Counted from the stretch's first letter, positions 1-9,725 are shown. The stretch: DNA of 64,000 bases from Treponema sp. (GCA_016293915.1 JAEDCY010000002.1:62001-126000), one strand, 5' to 3'. The notes: generated by a model from the sequence alone, not told the origin. Translations and numbers: made by a program.

Positions 1-817
1 CATCCATAGGAATATTATCACCGAATTTTTTCTTAAGATCGTCCCAGTAACGCACTGTCCAGACATAAAGATCGCCTAGTGTACGGCCAGGAAAGTTTCT
101 TAAGATATATTTTTCGCGGATTATTGAAACCAGAGGAAAATATACGTTAAAAAACCAGGATTTTATTGCTTCTTCCATGGAAACTTCTGTCGGTTTATTC
201 TGATTCATATAATATTTATGTGTCAGAATATGATTATAGATTACGTCATAGCGTCCGGGTCTTGAAAAATCCAGGCACCAGTAATCAGTTATATCACCAA
301 AACCTGTTTCGCTGTAAAATACACGTTTTTCGTAATTGATAATCTGTTTTTGGATTTCTTTGAGGGAATCTGCTTTTTTGAGTTTTATTTCACTCTGAAG
401 GGATACTACTTCTGCATCTATGAACTCTGTTCCGCGGGCCTTGGCAACCGAAACACGGTGGTTTCCGTCACGAACAAAGTATAAGCCTGCGATTTCGTAA
501 ACCTTTATAGGAGGAAGAGTTACATCGTTTAGAGCGGCCTCGTCTACATGCTGCCAGCGGTTTTTAAGATGAGTACTTTTGGGAAAGAATCTGTTATCAA
601 AATCTTTATAGCGGCCTTCGCTGCCAACAATCTTTTCGATAGGAATTACCTTCATTCCGATGTAGGTTTCAGAGCTGGATTTTATCATCTGTTTTACATC
701 ATTAAGGGAAATAAGAGTTGCTTCTTCTGGTGTAAGCAGATGCTGAATCTCATTTATAAATGCTTTTGTGTGTGCTTTGTTAAAATCTTCTTCTGATTTT
801 ACTTTTGAAAAATCCAT
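1..817 (-). CDS. ParB/sulfiredoxin-like domain protein, partial
   Basis: Open frame on the minus strand from an ATG at 815-817 to the window edge, so the C-terminus is missing; 272 codons are visible. The middle (about residues 108-130) reads YFVRDGNHRVSVAKARG, which matches the core of ParB/Srx-fold domains (G-N-H-R). This fold occurs in DNA-binding and small-molecule-dependent proteins, so the motif does not fix a function. The ATG lies 1 nt after the stop of the phosphoesterase gene, so it is probably the last gene of a three-gene unit (TPR protein, phosphoesterase, this gene). No signal peptide or membrane segment is seen. Not a chromosome-partition ParB by context. Confidence 0.75.
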   Translation of the reverse strand, partial: MDFSKVKSEEDFNKAHTKAFINEIQHLLTPEEATLISLNDVKQMIKSSSETYIGMKVIPIEKIVGSEGRYKDFDNRFFPKSTHLKNRWQHVDEAALNDVTLPPIKVYEIAGLYFVRDGNHRVSVAKARGTEFIDAEVVSLQSEIKLKKADSLKEIQKQIINYEKRVFYSETGFGDITDYWCLDFSRPGRYDVIYNHILTHKYYMNQNKPTEVSMEEAIKSWFFNVYFPLVSIIREKYILRNFPGRTLGDLYVWTVRYWDDLKKKFGDNIPMD

Positions 818-818
818 C

Positions 819-1550
819 TTAGTTGTCCTTGTTTTCTGTTGTTTTCATCGGCAGTTCAATTACATAATGAGCATATGCATTGACTACAGTGGTATCGTAG
901 TATTTTCCTACTCGCTCTTCACGTAAATCATAAAGATGTATATGACCATGAACCATATAAGTAGGCTTAAAACGCTGTAAAAACCAGTTATAACAGTCAA
1001 AACCAATATGGCACTGGTCTTCATGATCATGAATATGACGTGGAGATGCGTGTGTCATGAAAATATCAAGAAATCTTCCATATTTTAACTTATTAATAAT
1101 CAATCTTGGAACCATTTTAAGGAGCTTGAACTTCATATGAGAGTCTGAAAACTGACAGAGCCCATTGTTGTAGCGGACTGTTCCAGAAGTTCCTGCTATT
1201 AATAGTGGTGTTTTTTTTCCGGTTTGCGGATCTTCGAATATTAAATTTTCATTTACAAAGTTTTTGAAGCCAAGGTAAGTAGCTCCATGGCCATGAATTG
1301 CCTGGTCATAATTTTTTGTAAAACGCGAGCCATCCAGGCGGCTGTCTTTGTGATATAAATGATACTCTTTTAAATCGTGGTTTCCGAATACGAAGTAAGT
1401 AGGTTTATTAAATACAGAAACTATAAAATCAATATAGTCCATAGGAAGATCGCCTGCACATAGAATAAGATCAATGTCAGGAAAGGCTTCCTTTACATTC
1501 TGATTATAGATAAGCGGGTCTACATAGTCGGATACACATAAAATTTTCAT
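819..1550 (-). CDS. calcineurin-like metallophosphoesterase
   Basis: 243 aa, cytoplasmic. Metallophosphoesterase signature elements are in order: N-terminal SDYVDP (D8), GD at 33-34, GNHD at 56-59, a histidine in MTHASP and a terminal HGHIHLYD. These residues bind the dinuclear metal centre in the family. The substrate cannot be told from sequence; family members hydrolyse phosphomonoesters, phosphodiesters or nucleotides. The A of its ATG is also the last base of the upstream TPR gene's stop (TAATG), so translation is probably coupled. Confident about the fold, not about the substrate. Confidence 0.85.
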   Translation of the reverse strand: MKILCVSDYVDPLIYNQNVKEAFPDIDLILCAGDLPMDYIDFIVSVFNKPTYFVFGNHDLKEYHLYHKDSRLDGSRFTKNYDQAIHGHGATYLGFKNFVNENLIFEDPQTGKKTPLLIAGTSGTVRYNNGLCQFSDSHMKFKLLKMVPRLIINKLKYGRFLDIFMTHASPRHIHDHEDQCHIGFDCYNWFLQRFKPTYMVHGHIHLYDLREERVGKYYDTTVVNAYAHYVIELPMKTTENKDN

Positions 1551-2908
1551 TATGAACCAGCTTTTGAAAGAAGTGCTTCGAGTTTTTGTTTTTCTATAAG
1601 CTCGATAGGGCGGTTTTCTGCAAAACGTTTTGCAGCGGTATTAAAACCGGAACTTGAAAAAAGAAAAGCCTTTACACAGTTCATAGATTTCATTAAATCA
1701 AGTGATTCGTGAATCTGTGCTTCATCAATAGGCTCCGGTTCGCGATAAAAGCGGATAAAAATAACCTGCTTTCGAACTGCCATCCATGATTCATCACTCT
1801 TGTTTACGCCTGTAATCTGGCAACCCCATTTTTTTTGATCGCAGGAAAGAACCTGAAGGTTCATAGCCTTTACAGTTGCATTGCGGCAGATTATAGGGAA
1901 TTCTTCGTTGCTGCAGGTAAGATAATCTTTTAGATAATCATTTGCCTGAAGGTCTTTATATTCAGAAAGCTTTGCAGATACATCGCGGAAGCCTTTGTTA
2001 CGTTTGTAGATTTCTTCCCACTGTTCTATAGCCTTATCAATTTTGCGGCTTTTTTCGTAGCAGGAAGCAAGAAAATAGCGGGCATAAAGAGTTTCCTGAT
2101 GTGAGTCGTCTTTATCAAGTTCAATTGCACGCTGAAAATCAACTAATGCATTATCATTTCGACCGGCAAGCATATAGCAGGAACCATGTTCAATAATTGC
2201 TTTTTGTTTTACTTCTGGATCTCGCTGTGCTTTTTCAAAGGCTTTTATTGCTCCCTGAAGGTCTTTTGCTTCTTTTAAGATTTTTCCCAGATAATAATAA
2301 GAAGAATAGGTTTCCGGGCTAAGTTTAAGGGCTATGTCGATTTCTTTTTTTGCTTCATTAAACTGTTTTGTTCGGTATAGCATGAGACCGATTTCTGCAT
2401 GTGCTTTTGCATGTTTTTTATCAATCATTGCACATTTCTGCATAAAACCGAGGGCCAGATCGTAGCGGTTCTGCTGTTCATAAATACGACCAACCTGATA
2501 AAAGTTTTCGGCATTCGTAGGATCGAGCTTTGTAAGCAAAAGAAAATTCTTTAAGGCTTCATTTTGCTGATTATATTTAAGCAGAAGCTGTGAGTATTCA
2601 GAGCGGAAAGAAAGTTCATTAATACCTTCGCCAAAAAGAGCATTATCATTTACGTTTCTATATTCGATTACTGCAAGCTCTGTCCGGTTTTCTTTTATAT
2701 AAGCTTTTCCAAGATAATAGTGTGCAACATAATTCTTTGGATCTTTTGCTAAAAGCTGCTTAGCGAATTTTATTGCATTCTGGGTCTTGCCTTGTTTTAT
2801 GAGACGGGGAATAGCATCAATCTTTTTTGGAGTTACAAAATTTTTTATTATAATAAGTAAAAGGGATATGATTACAACTGCGAAAATAGCTATAATAATA
2901 ATAAGCAT
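1550..2908 (-). CDS. membrane-anchored TPR protein with C-terminal Mrr-like domain
   Basis: 452 aa. Residues 1-22 are one strongly hydrophobic segment (MLIIIIAIFAVVIISLLL) that should anchor the protein in the inner membrane with the rest in the cytoplasm. Residues about 30-320 hold a string of TPR units (for example HYYLGKAYIKENRTELA and YYYLGKILKEAKDLQGAI). The last ~110 residues resemble the restriction-endonuclease/Mrr-like fold: a beta-rich stretch around QVIFIRFYREP, then FLFSSSGFNTAAKRFAENRPIELIEKQKLEALL, matching the family's C-terminal helix and strand. The catalytic D-x-K motif is not obvious, so a binding rather than nuclease role is likely. SD GGAG precedes the ATG. Divergent from the next TPR gene. 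Confidence 0.8.
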   Translation of the reverse strand: MLIIIIAIFAVVIISLLLIIIKNFVTPKKIDAIPRLIKQGKTQNAIKFAKQLLAKDPKNYVAHYYLGKAYIKENRTELAVIEYRNVNDNALFGEGINELSFRSEYSQLLLKYNQQNEALKNFLLLTKLDPTNAENFYQVGRIYEQQNRYDLALGFMQKCAMIDKKHAKAHAEIGLMLYRTKQFNEAKKEIDIALKLSPETYSSYYYLGKILKEAKDLQGAIKAFEKAQRDPEVKQKAIIEHGSCYMLAGRNDNALVDFQRAIELDKDDSHQETLYARYFLASCYEKSRKIDKAIEQWEEIYKRNKGFRDVSAKLSEYKDLQANDYLKDYLTCSNEEFPIICRNATVKAMNLQVLSCDQKKWGCQITGVNKSDESWMAVRKQVIFIRFYREPEPIDEAQIHESLDLMKSMNCVKAFLFSSSGFNTAAKRFAENRPIELIEKQKLEALLSKAGS

Positions 2909-2972
2909 GTGTTACTCCAAATGAAAAGCATAGATAAAGCAGATTAAGTCTTTTCATTTTTTCTCGATAATA

Positions 2973-3001
2973 AGAGTAGTAAATTTATGTCGATGTGTCA
3001 A
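2973..3001 (-). promoter_or_regulatory. sigma70-type promoter of the TPR/phosphoesterase/ParB-like unit
   Basis: Reading the minus strand: TTGACA, 17 nt, TACTCT, giving a start about 65 nt before the TPR gene's ATG. The -35 is perfect and the -10 is moderate. Confidence 0.5.
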
Positions 3002-3018
3002 ACACGAAGGTTGTATAT

Positions 3019-4233
3019 ATGAAAATTAAATTGAAGGGATTTATTCTGGTCGCTTTTATTTTATCATGCACATTTCTTTCTGGACAGGCAGGAGGCGCGG
3101 GTAATGTCGGGCTTTCTCGAGGAGAATCTCTTTTTAAGGAAAATAATGCTAAGGATGCTGTTCAGGTTATTGAATATGAAATTTTAAATGGTCAGATTTC
3201 TGACAACTCATATAATTTTCTGGGTCTTGGATATTATCAGCTGGGAGAATATGAGAAATCACTTGATGCTTTCAGACGCGGTATAAAAGCTCAGCCAGAG
3301 AATGTAAAAATCCTCTCGTATAATATGGGTAATACTTTTTATGCAATTAAGGATTATAATTCTGCAATAAACTGTTATTCAGATGCTCTAAAGGCTGATC
3401 CTCTTTTTTATGATGCACTATTGAATCGGGCTAATGCACTTTTGATGTCTGGACAGCTTGTTTCTGCAAAAGAAGAATATGTCGATTTTCTTACAAAGTG
3501 CCCTGATAATCCCCAGCATGAAAGAATTGAACTTTTAATTAAAGCTCTTGAAGAAGAAATTGCACGCCGTGAAGAAGAAGCTCGTCTCCTTGCGGAACAA
3601 AATAAAGCTCAATGGGAAGAATATGATGGAAACCTTAGTGAAAAGCAGAATGATGATTTTATGCCTTTCTGGGAAGAGGTAGAAGGTGGTTTTGAAACCG
3701 CCGGTAAAACTGGTGAACATACTGAATGGGAAAAAATACATAATGAAAATCCTGACCTTTTAGCAGATAATAAAAATGAACAGAAATTATCTGATTCAGA
3801 TCACGCTGAAAAAACGAATGATTCTGATTGGGAAGAATATGAAAATGAAGGAAGTGCCGTTGTAGTAGAGGAAGAAGCTGTAACGGATGAAGAAAACTGG
3901 CTCACATTCAGCGACGACGAACTCAACGAAATGGACGAGCTGGCTAAACAGTCCCGCGAGGAACACGAAAAATGGCTGGAAAATGAACGCCGTCGTGCAC
4001 AGGAAATAGCAACAAGAGAGGCTCAGGCGCGGCAAAGAGAACAACAGTCTGCGCTTGAAGAAGAAAGAAAACTTCGCGAACAGATGCTTGAGGATATGAG
4101 AAAATCAGAGGAAGAAAGACGTAAAAAACTTCTGGAAGATGTAGCAAATTCATTACAGGGAAGTGATTCTACAAACTTGACTTCCGGCGCGGAAGATTTG
4201 ATTGATTATGATCTGGAAGGAGAATTGGATTAA
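3019..4233 (+). CDS. secreted or lipoprotein TPR protein with acidic/coiled-coil tail
   Basis: 404 aa from the ATG at 3019 (AAGG upstream). A GTG 24 nt earlier is in frame but would bury the signal sequence. Residues 1-25 are a signal peptide with a possible spirochaetal lipobox ending in FILSC, so it may be a lipoprotein or be cut after SGQAG. Residues about 30-175 are three or four TPRs (YNFLGLGYYQLGEYEKSLDAF). The remainder is acidic and low-complexity with many W-E-E/E-W-E-E-Y repeats, then a charged coiled coil rich in E, R and K. It is followed 3 nt later by a second TPR gene, so the two are co-transcribed. Function unknown; TPRs suggest a protein scaffold. Confidence 0.8.
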   Translation: MKIKLKGFILVAFILSCTFLSGQAGGAGNVGLSRGESLFKENNAKDAVQVIEYEILNGQISDNSYNFLGLGYYQLGEYEKSLDAFRRGIKAQPENVKILSYNMGNTFYAIKDYNSAINCYSDALKADPLFYDALLNRANALLMSGQLVSAKEEYVDFLTKCPDNPQHERIELLIKALEEEIARREEEARLLAEQNKAQWEEYDGNLSEKQNDDFMPFWEEVEGGFETAGKTGEHTEWEKIHNENPDLLADNKNEQKLSDSDHAEKTNDSDWEEYENEGSAVVVEEEAVTDEENWLTFSDDELNEMDELAKQSREEHEKWLENERRRAQEIATREAQARQREQQSALEEERKLREQMLEDMRKSEEERRKKLLEDVANSLQGSDSTNLTSGAEDLIDYDLEGELD

Positions 4234-4236
4234 TTT

Positions 4237-6210
4237 ATGAAATTCAAGTTTTGGAATGATTTATCAGATGAACAGAAAGAAAAGCTTCTTAAAAAAATCT
4301 GTGGAATAACAGCCCTTGTTTTTATAATTGTAATTCTGCTTTTAATAATGAAATGTGAAGGCTGCAGCAGCACAAGCCGTAAGCGCCGTAATTTTTCTGA
4401 TGGCAAAGGTCATTCATATGGCGAAAAAATTTCAGGCTCAGATATTTTTGATAATGATTATGGAAAAGGCGTAGAAGAATATCCTCTTTTTGATTTTGAT
4501 GATGAAGCTGCCCGTCGTATGGCAGAAGAGAATGTTCGGCTGAAAGCTGAAAAAGAAGCTGCTGAAAAACTTGAAGCAGAAAAATTAGCTGCTCAAAAGG
4601 CAGGAGCAGAGCGTCTGGAAAATGAAAAAAAAGCAAAAAAGACTGCTGACGAAAAAAATAAAAAAATAGCTGAAGAAAAAGCGAAAAAGGAAGCAGAAGA
4701 AAAAGCGAAAAAGCAGGCTGAAGAAAAAGCTAAAAAGGAAGCTGAAGAAAAAGCTAAAAAGGAAGCAGAAGAAAAAGCAAAAAAAACAGAAGCAAACAAA
4801 GCTGCCGAAGAAGAAAAAAAGCGTAAAGCTGCAGAGGAAGTAGCACAAAAAAAAGCTGAAGAAGAAAAAACTGCTGCAGATAGAAATAAAGCAAAACTTG
4901 ATGAAATTGCGAAAAGGCTTTCAGAAGCAGGCAGCGCATCCGAAAAACAAAAACTTTTAGATGAAGGTACAGAACTTGCAAAAAAACTTCTGGAAAGCGG
5001 AGTTGAAAGCGATGCTGCACATTATATTCTTGCACAGGATGCCCAAAAGAGAAAAGATTATAAACGAGCTTTAAGTGAACTCGAAAAAGCAATTGCACTC
5101 AATGAATCAAATTATTTGTATTATTATGATATGGGTAAACTTCAGTATCTGTTAAAGCGTTTTACAGATGCGAAAGTTTCTTTTAATCGTTCTATGGAAC
5201 TTAATAATCAATTTCCTCCAAGTGTTTACAATCTTGGCTTAACTTATGTAAAGCTTAAGGATGAAGAAAATGCTCTTGAATCATTTAAGAAATCTGTAAA
5301 AATAAATCCTGAATATGAAAAAGGTTATATTGAACAGGCTCGTGTTTATAACCGTCTTGGAAAACTTGCTGAATGCGTAAAAGCATATGACGAACTAATA
5401 AAACTTTTTCCAGATAATACTGCTGCAATTATGGAACTTGGCTCTGTTTATTATCAGTACGGGAAATATGCTGAATCTGAGGCTCAGTATAAAAAAGCAT
5501 TGGCGTCTCTTAAAAAAAGTGAAGAAAGAACTTTAACTGCTTATAATCTTTCAAAAGTTTTGTATGATAATAAAAATTATACTGAAGCTGCAAGATATGG
5601 CTGGATTGCTTATGATGAAAAAGATTTTCTAATAAATGATACACAGCAGGCCAATGTTGTATATAATTATGCTTTGATTCAGGAAAAAAATGAAAAGCTA
5701 GAAGACGCGGTAAGTCTTTATAAAGAAGCTCTGACATTAAATCCAAAGCATATGAAATCGAAAATTAATCTTAGTGCTCTTTATATGGCAGAAAATAATC
5801 CGGATGCAGATAAGGCTCTTGAACTTCTGCTGGATGCTTATAAAACTGATAATTCTGATTTCAGCGTAAACAACAATCTTGGAACTGCATATATGCTGAA
5901 GGAACAATATGATTATGCTGAAAAGTTTTATAAGGCAGCATTAGATATTGTTCCAGATGATGAAGATGCGCTTTTTAATCTTGCAAATGCACAGATGAAA
6001 GGTGGAAAGCTTTCGGAAGCTGTTTATAATTTTACAAAAATTACAACTAAGAATCCTGAAAACCTTGAAGCTTTTGTTGGACTTGCAAAAGTACAGATTC
6101 AAACAGGAGACAGTCAGGGAGCTTATAAAAATCTGCTTTATGTACGCAAAAAAAATCCTTCATTCAGAAAAGCTGAAGTTGACAGTTTAATTGCAGTCCT
6201 TGAGAATTAG
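4237..6210 (+). CDS. TPR protein with transmembrane segment and KAEE coiled coil
   Basis: 657 aa. A short cytoplasmic start is followed by a single membrane helix (about residues 20-41, ALVFIIVILLLIMKCEG). Residues about 90-220 form a highly repetitive coiled coil of A-E-E-K-A-K-K units, TolA-like in composition. From about 250 to the end there are about ten TPRs. The DNA under the coiled coil is A-rich and repetitive, which produces long meaningless antisense frames. It starts 3 nt after the upstream TPR gene and ends convergent with mutL (4-nt overlap). No enzymatic motif is seen; probably an envelope-associated scaffold. Confidence 0.82.
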   Translation: MKFKFWNDLSDEQKEKLLKKICGITALVFIIVILLLIMKCEGCSSTSRKRRNFSDGKGHSYGEKISGSDIFDNDYGKGVEEYPLFDFDDEAARRMAEENVRLKAEKEAAEKLEAEKLAAQKAGAERLENEKKAKKTADEKNKKIAEEKAKKEAEEKAKKQAEEKAKKEAEEKAKKEAEEKAKKTEANKAAEEEKKRKAAEEVAQKKAEEEKTAADRNKAKLDEIAKRLSEAGSASEKQKLLDEGTELAKKLLESGVESDAAHYILAQDAQKRKDYKRALSELEKAIALNESNYLYYYDMGKLQYLLKRFTDAKVSFNRSMELNNQFPPSVYNLGLTYVKLKDEENALESFKKSVKINPEYEKGYIEQARVYNRLGKLAECVKAYDELIKLFPDNTAAIMELGSVYYQYGKYAESEAQYKKALASLKKSEERTLTAYNLSKVLYDNKNYTEAARYGWIAYDEKDFLINDTQQANVVYNYALIQEKNEKLEDAVSLYKEALTLNPKHMKSKINLSALYMAENNPDADKALELLLDAYKTDNSDFSVNNNLGTAYMLKEQYDYAEKFYKAALDIVPDDEDALFNLANAQMKGGKLSEAVYNFTKITTKNPENLEAFVGLAKVQIQTGDSQGAYKNLLYVRKKNPSFRKAEVDSLIAVLEN

Positions 6211-8108
6211 GTTCTTTTTACAAGTTCAAAAAGCTTATCTCGGCTGATTACTGTATAAATAGGGCGGCCGTGAGGGCAGTGTGGATCTTCTAAGGTGAAT
6301 GCCTGTTCGACAAGGCGTGTTGCAGTAATATCATCAAGAACATAACCATCTTTTACAGCAGCTTTACAGGCAGTCATTGCTGCAATTGAACGGATTATTT
6401 CTTTTGGTTCAACCTGTTTTACAAAAAGAAGTGTGCGAAGATCGTACTCGGTTCCAGTCCAGCGGTCTGGAATAGTTTTGATTTCCCATAAACCGTCTGA
6501 TGAATGTTCTGTTTCAAAACCGATTCTGTTTAATTCAGCTTTGAGTTTTTCCAGCTGATTATCTTGAGTTTTTGATTCAGTTTTGATTTTATATGGAATA
6601 AGCAGAGGTTGTCGTGGTGCATTTCCTTGAGAAGACATAAGACGGTCAAAAAGAATACGTTCGTGTGCGGCGTGCTGGTCTATTATGTAAAGACTGTTAT
6701 TTTTTTCTGCTAGCAGGAAGGTTCCGAGACAAGGTCCTATATAGCGGATTTTTTGTGTTTCACTTGAAAGAGCTGAGGCCGCTTCATTTTCCTTACCACC
6801 AGAACCTGCAGCCGCCGCGAGTGCCTGCTCTGCAAGATTTCGTGTAGTGCTGTAATTTGCAGTAGAGCTCCTGTTTCCCGCGGCACCGCCGTTTCCCGAA
6901 AGCCCGCTACTTTTTATTCCAAAATATTTCGAACGGAAGTCAGACAAAGCTTCTGTTTTTGTTTCAGAAGTCTTATAAGAAATGTGTTTTTCATAAACAG
7001 GTTCTGATGCAGTTACCGGACTTTCAGAATTAGTATTCGGGATTTCCGGGGTAAAATTAAATTCCTGTTCTCTTTCTTCATCTGCAGGTTTATCTTCTTT
7101 AAAATTTGAATAAGTATACTGATGGAAAAAAGTTCTTATACTACTGCTTAAACCGTGGTGCAGGGCAGAAATATCAGAAAAGCGGGCTTCTCGTTTTGCA
7201 GGATGAATATTGAAGTCTATGAGATCTGGACGAACCTGAACAAAAACAGCAGCAACCGGGTAAGTTCCATTGGGAAAAAATCCCTGACCACCATATTCTA
7301 CAGCCTGAACAAGTGAGTATTCCTGGATGCGTCTTCCATTTGCATAAATAAATATTTCTTTTTTGTTAGTACGGCTTACGGCGGGCTCTCCAATTACAAC
7401 TGTAAAAGACCATTCCGGATTTTCTCCGCCGGAAGATTGACTGAACTCATAAAAAAGCTCCGGACCTTCAGAATAATTATTGGCCATAACAAAACGTTCT
7501 TTTATAGACTGGCCGGCCGGAAGATCAAGTTTTGTTTCTCCATCTGTAACAAAACGAAAGGCTATATCCGGGCGGGCCAGGGCCTTTTCGATGAAGGTGT
7601 TACGGCACATTATTCCTTCAGTTGCCGGGCGTTTTAAAAACTGGCGGCGGGCAGGGAAGTTTTCAAAAAGACCTTCTGACTGTACGATTGTTCCTTTGAT
7701 TGGTGTAACTGCCTCTATGATATGGTCTTCTGTTATACTGGCCCGCATTTTATAGCCGCCACTCTGGATTGAAAGACGAGCAACTGCTGCAATGGAAGCA
7801 AGGGCTTCACCGCGGAATCCCAGAGTAGAAAGATTCATTAAATCAATTTCAGATTCAATTTTGCTTGTGGCGTGAGGACGGGCACAATTTTGCAGATCCT
7901 CCTGAGTCATACCTGATCCGTCGTCAATTATTCTGATTTTGTCGATACCGCCGGCGCTGATTTCGACAGTAATACTGCTGGCTCCGGCGTCTATGGAGTT
8001 GTCCATAAGCTCCCGGATTATTGCGTTGGGGCGGTCGATTACTTCTCCGGCAGCAATTTTTCTTGCTACTTCGGGATTCAGAGTGCGGACAGGTTTTGCT
8101 TGGCTCAT
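6207..8108 (-). CDS. mutL: DNA mismatch repair protein MutL
   Basis: 633 aa, normal for MutL. The N-terminal GHKL ATPase motifs are all present: IAAGEVIDRPNAIIRELMDN (catalytic E, Mg-binding N), DDGSGM and TLGFRGEAL. A 100-residue low-complexity linker (about 345-445) separates it from the C-terminal dimerisation domain. That domain carries the nicking-endonuclease motifs: DQHAAHERILFD (the usual final E is D here), ACKAAVK and CPHGRP. It works with MutS in post-replicative repair. It starts within the last codons of xseB (4-nt overlap), so it is co-transcribed with xseA-xseB. Confidence 0.97.
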   Translation of the reverse strand: MSQAKPVRTLNPEVARKIAAGEVIDRPNAIIRELMDNSIDAGASSITVEISAGGIDKIRIIDDGSGMTQEDLQNCARPHATSKIESEIDLMNLSTLGFRGEALASIAAVARLSIQSGGYKMRASITEDHIIEAVTPIKGTIVQSEGLFENFPARRQFLKRPATEGIMCRNTFIEKALARPDIAFRFVTDGETKLDLPAGQSIKERFVMANNYSEGPELFYEFSQSSGGENPEWSFTVVIGEPAVSRTNKKEIFIYANGRRIQEYSLVQAVEYGGQGFFPNGTYPVAAVFVQVRPDLIDFNIHPAKREARFSDISALHHGLSSSIRTFFHQYTYSNFKEDKPADEEREQEFNFTPEIPNTNSESPVTASEPVYEKHISYKTSETKTEALSDFRSKYFGIKSSGLSGNGGAAGNRSSTANYSTTRNLAEQALAAAAGSGGKENEAASALSSETQKIRYIGPCLGTFLLAEKNNSLYIIDQHAAHERILFDRLMSSQGNAPRQPLLIPYKIKTESKTQDNQLEKLKAELNRIGFETEHSSDGLWEIKTIPDRWTGTEYDLRTLLFVKQVEPKEIIRSIAAMTACKAAVKDGYVLDDITATRLVEQAFTLEDPHCPHGRPIYTVISRDKLFELVKRT

Positions 8109-8362
8109 TTTCTGGTTCCGTTTACTTCGCCATCGTCGCTGAAAAGATCCATTTGAGGCGGATTGTCCTTTGTCATAGGATTTGGCTCATTCATAAGAAT
8201 CTGGATTTTTCCTTCAATTTCATCCAATTGTTTTTCCATGCCGGAAGCAAGTTTGATGCCTTCTTCGAAGTCTTTAAGGGCATCTTCGAGCGAGATGTCG
8301 CTGCGTTTGATATCCGATGTAAGCTGTTCAAGCTTTGCTAAATTCTGTTCAAATGTATTCAT
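8105..8362 (-). CDS. xseB: exodeoxyribonuclease VII small subunit
   Basis: 85 aa, the size expected for XseB. It has the typical helical pattern FEQNLAKLEQLTSDIKRSDISLEDALKDFEEGIKLA. It forms exonuclease VII with XseA, encoded just upstream, and degrades single-stranded DNA. It overlaps the mutL start by 4 nt. SD-like GAGGAAACG lies ahead of the ATG. Confidence 0.95.
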   Translation of the reverse strand: MNTFEQNLAKLEQLTSDIKRSDISLEDALKDFEEGIKLASGMEKQLDEIEGKIQILMNEPNPMTKDNPPQMDLFSDDGEVNGTRK

Positions 8363-8415
8363 ATTCGTTTCCTCTTTATTTTACGAAATCTCAATATCTG
8401 GCGCCTGCGAGAACC

Positions 8416-8453
8416 CCGATACTAAAAAACGGGATGATGTTTTTTAGTATCGG
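8416..8453. other. 15-bp perfect hairpin between xseA and xseB
   Basis: Arms CCGATACTAAAAAAC and GTTTTTTAGTATCGG with an 8-nt loop. It lies inside the xseA-xseB transcript and lacks a separate trailing U-run, so processing, stability or partial termination are all possible. It could equally be one copy of a dispersed palindrome. Confidence 0.55.
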
Positions 8454-8495
8454 AACCTCTCCGTCGCCATCCGTTTAATTTATAAAAATCAAATA

Positions 8496-9707
8496 TCATT
8501 CAATTTGAACAACATTTGCAGTAATCTTTCCAAGTGCCGGTGTTATAAAAAGTTTGTCATCAACTTTCACGGCAGCAGCGTCCCTCACGACTTTTCCGTT
8601 GGCGTCGGTAACCATTGAATAACCGCGGTCGAAGATTGTCTGCGGGCTTGCATTTTCCAAAACTGTTCGGCTTTGTGCTATGCGAACACGAAGGTCTCGG
8701 ATTTTATCCTGTAAGTTTTGTGGTAAGGCTTCGCGGGCAGCGGCGAAACGGTTTAAAAGCGGCTGCTGGATATTGCGGAAGCGGACTTCGAGGCTTTCGG
8801 GATTAAAGGCTTTTACCATAAGACGGGTGTTTTTTATTCGGGCGGAAATTGTGTCATAAAAGCCTGTTTTATAGGCGGCGAGATTTTGTTTGAGGTCGGC
8901 CAGCAGCGGTACGGCCATTTCTGCTGCGGCGGATGGGGTTGGAGCGCGGCGGTCTGCTGAATAATCACATAAAGCCCAGTCAATTTCGTGTCCAACGGCA
9001 CTTATGGTTGGAATGCGGGAAGCGGCAACAGCACGTACAACACTTTCCTCACTGAAAGGAAGCAGGTCTTCTAGAGAACCGCCGCCTCGTCCAACAATCA
9101 GTACATCACAAAGCTCATAAAAATTTGCAATTTCAATCATTTTACAGATTGTCTGGGCTGCACCTTCTCCCTGAACTATAGCCGGAAGAACAATAATGTT
9201 TATTCCAGGATTTCTTCTTTTAGTTACATTCAATATATCACGGATTGCTGCACCTGTCGGGCTTGTAACAACACCTATTGTATGGGGATAGAGAGGCAGA
9301 GGCTTTTTTCGGTTTTCATCAAAAAGACCTTCGGCAGCCAGTTTTCTTTTTCGCTCTTCCAGCATCTGAAGAATATTACCGGCGCCCGCAATTTCCATAG
9401 TATTTACTATTATTTGGTAATTTCCCTGAGGTGCGTAAACTGAAAGACTTCCGGTACATCGAACCTTGTCACCGTCTTTAGGGCGAAAGTTCAGTCTCAT
9501 AGCGGCACCGCGGAAAATAACTGCTTTTATCTGGGCATTATTGTCTTTGAGGGTAAAATAGATGTGACCAGCCGCACTTGGTCTCCAGTTGGAAATTTCA
9601 CCTTCAATTGTGATTGTACGGAAAGAAGTTTCTAAAATTTCTTTGATTAAATCTGTAATCTGCGAAACGCTGAAAACTATATTTTGTGGCAAATCTGCTG
9701 CGTTCAT
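8496..9707 (-). CDS. xseA: exodeoxyribonuclease VII large subunit
   Basis: 403 aa from the ATG at 9705-9707. A start 42 nt earlier is in frame but would be encoded by an intergenic repeat. Order: N-terminal OB-fold (about 10-105), then the nuclease core with VVTSPTGAAIRDIL, GRGGGSLEDLLPFSEE and SAVGHEIDWALCDYSADRRAPTPSAAAE, all hallmark XseA motifs, then a helical XseB-binding region. Catalyses bidirectional degradation of single-stranded DNA to oligonucleotides. First gene of xseA-xseB-mutL. Confidence 0.96.
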   Translation of the reverse strand: MNAADLPQNIVFSVSQITDLIKEILETSFRTITIEGEISNWRPSAAGHIYFTLKDNNAQIKAVIFRGAAMRLNFRPKDGDKVRCTGSLSVYAPQGNYQIIVNTMEIAGAGNILQMLEERKRKLAAEGLFDENRKKPLPLYPHTIGVVTSPTGAAIRDILNVTKRRNPGINIIVLPAIVQGEGAAQTICKMIEIANFYELCDVLIVGRGGGSLEDLLPFSEESVVRAVAASRIPTISAVGHEIDWALCDYSADRRAPTPSAAAEMAVPLLADLKQNLAAYKTGFYDTISARIKNTRLMVKAFNPESLEVRFRNIQQPLLNRFAAAREALPQNLQDKIRDLRVRIAQSRTVLENASPQTIFDRGYSMVTDANGKVVRDAAAVKVDDKLFITPALGKITANVVQIE

Positions 9708-9725
9708 TTTTCCCAACCCAAAAGT

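Noticed and set aside
548..796. 82-residue plus-strand open frame
   Set aside because: Opposite the clear ParB-like coding frame; no SD and no family resemblance.
4585..4848. Long Phe/Ser-rich minus-strand open frames opposite the TPR coiled coil
   Set aside because: Antisense shadow of A-rich GAA/AAA codons; no SD, no start context, low complexity.
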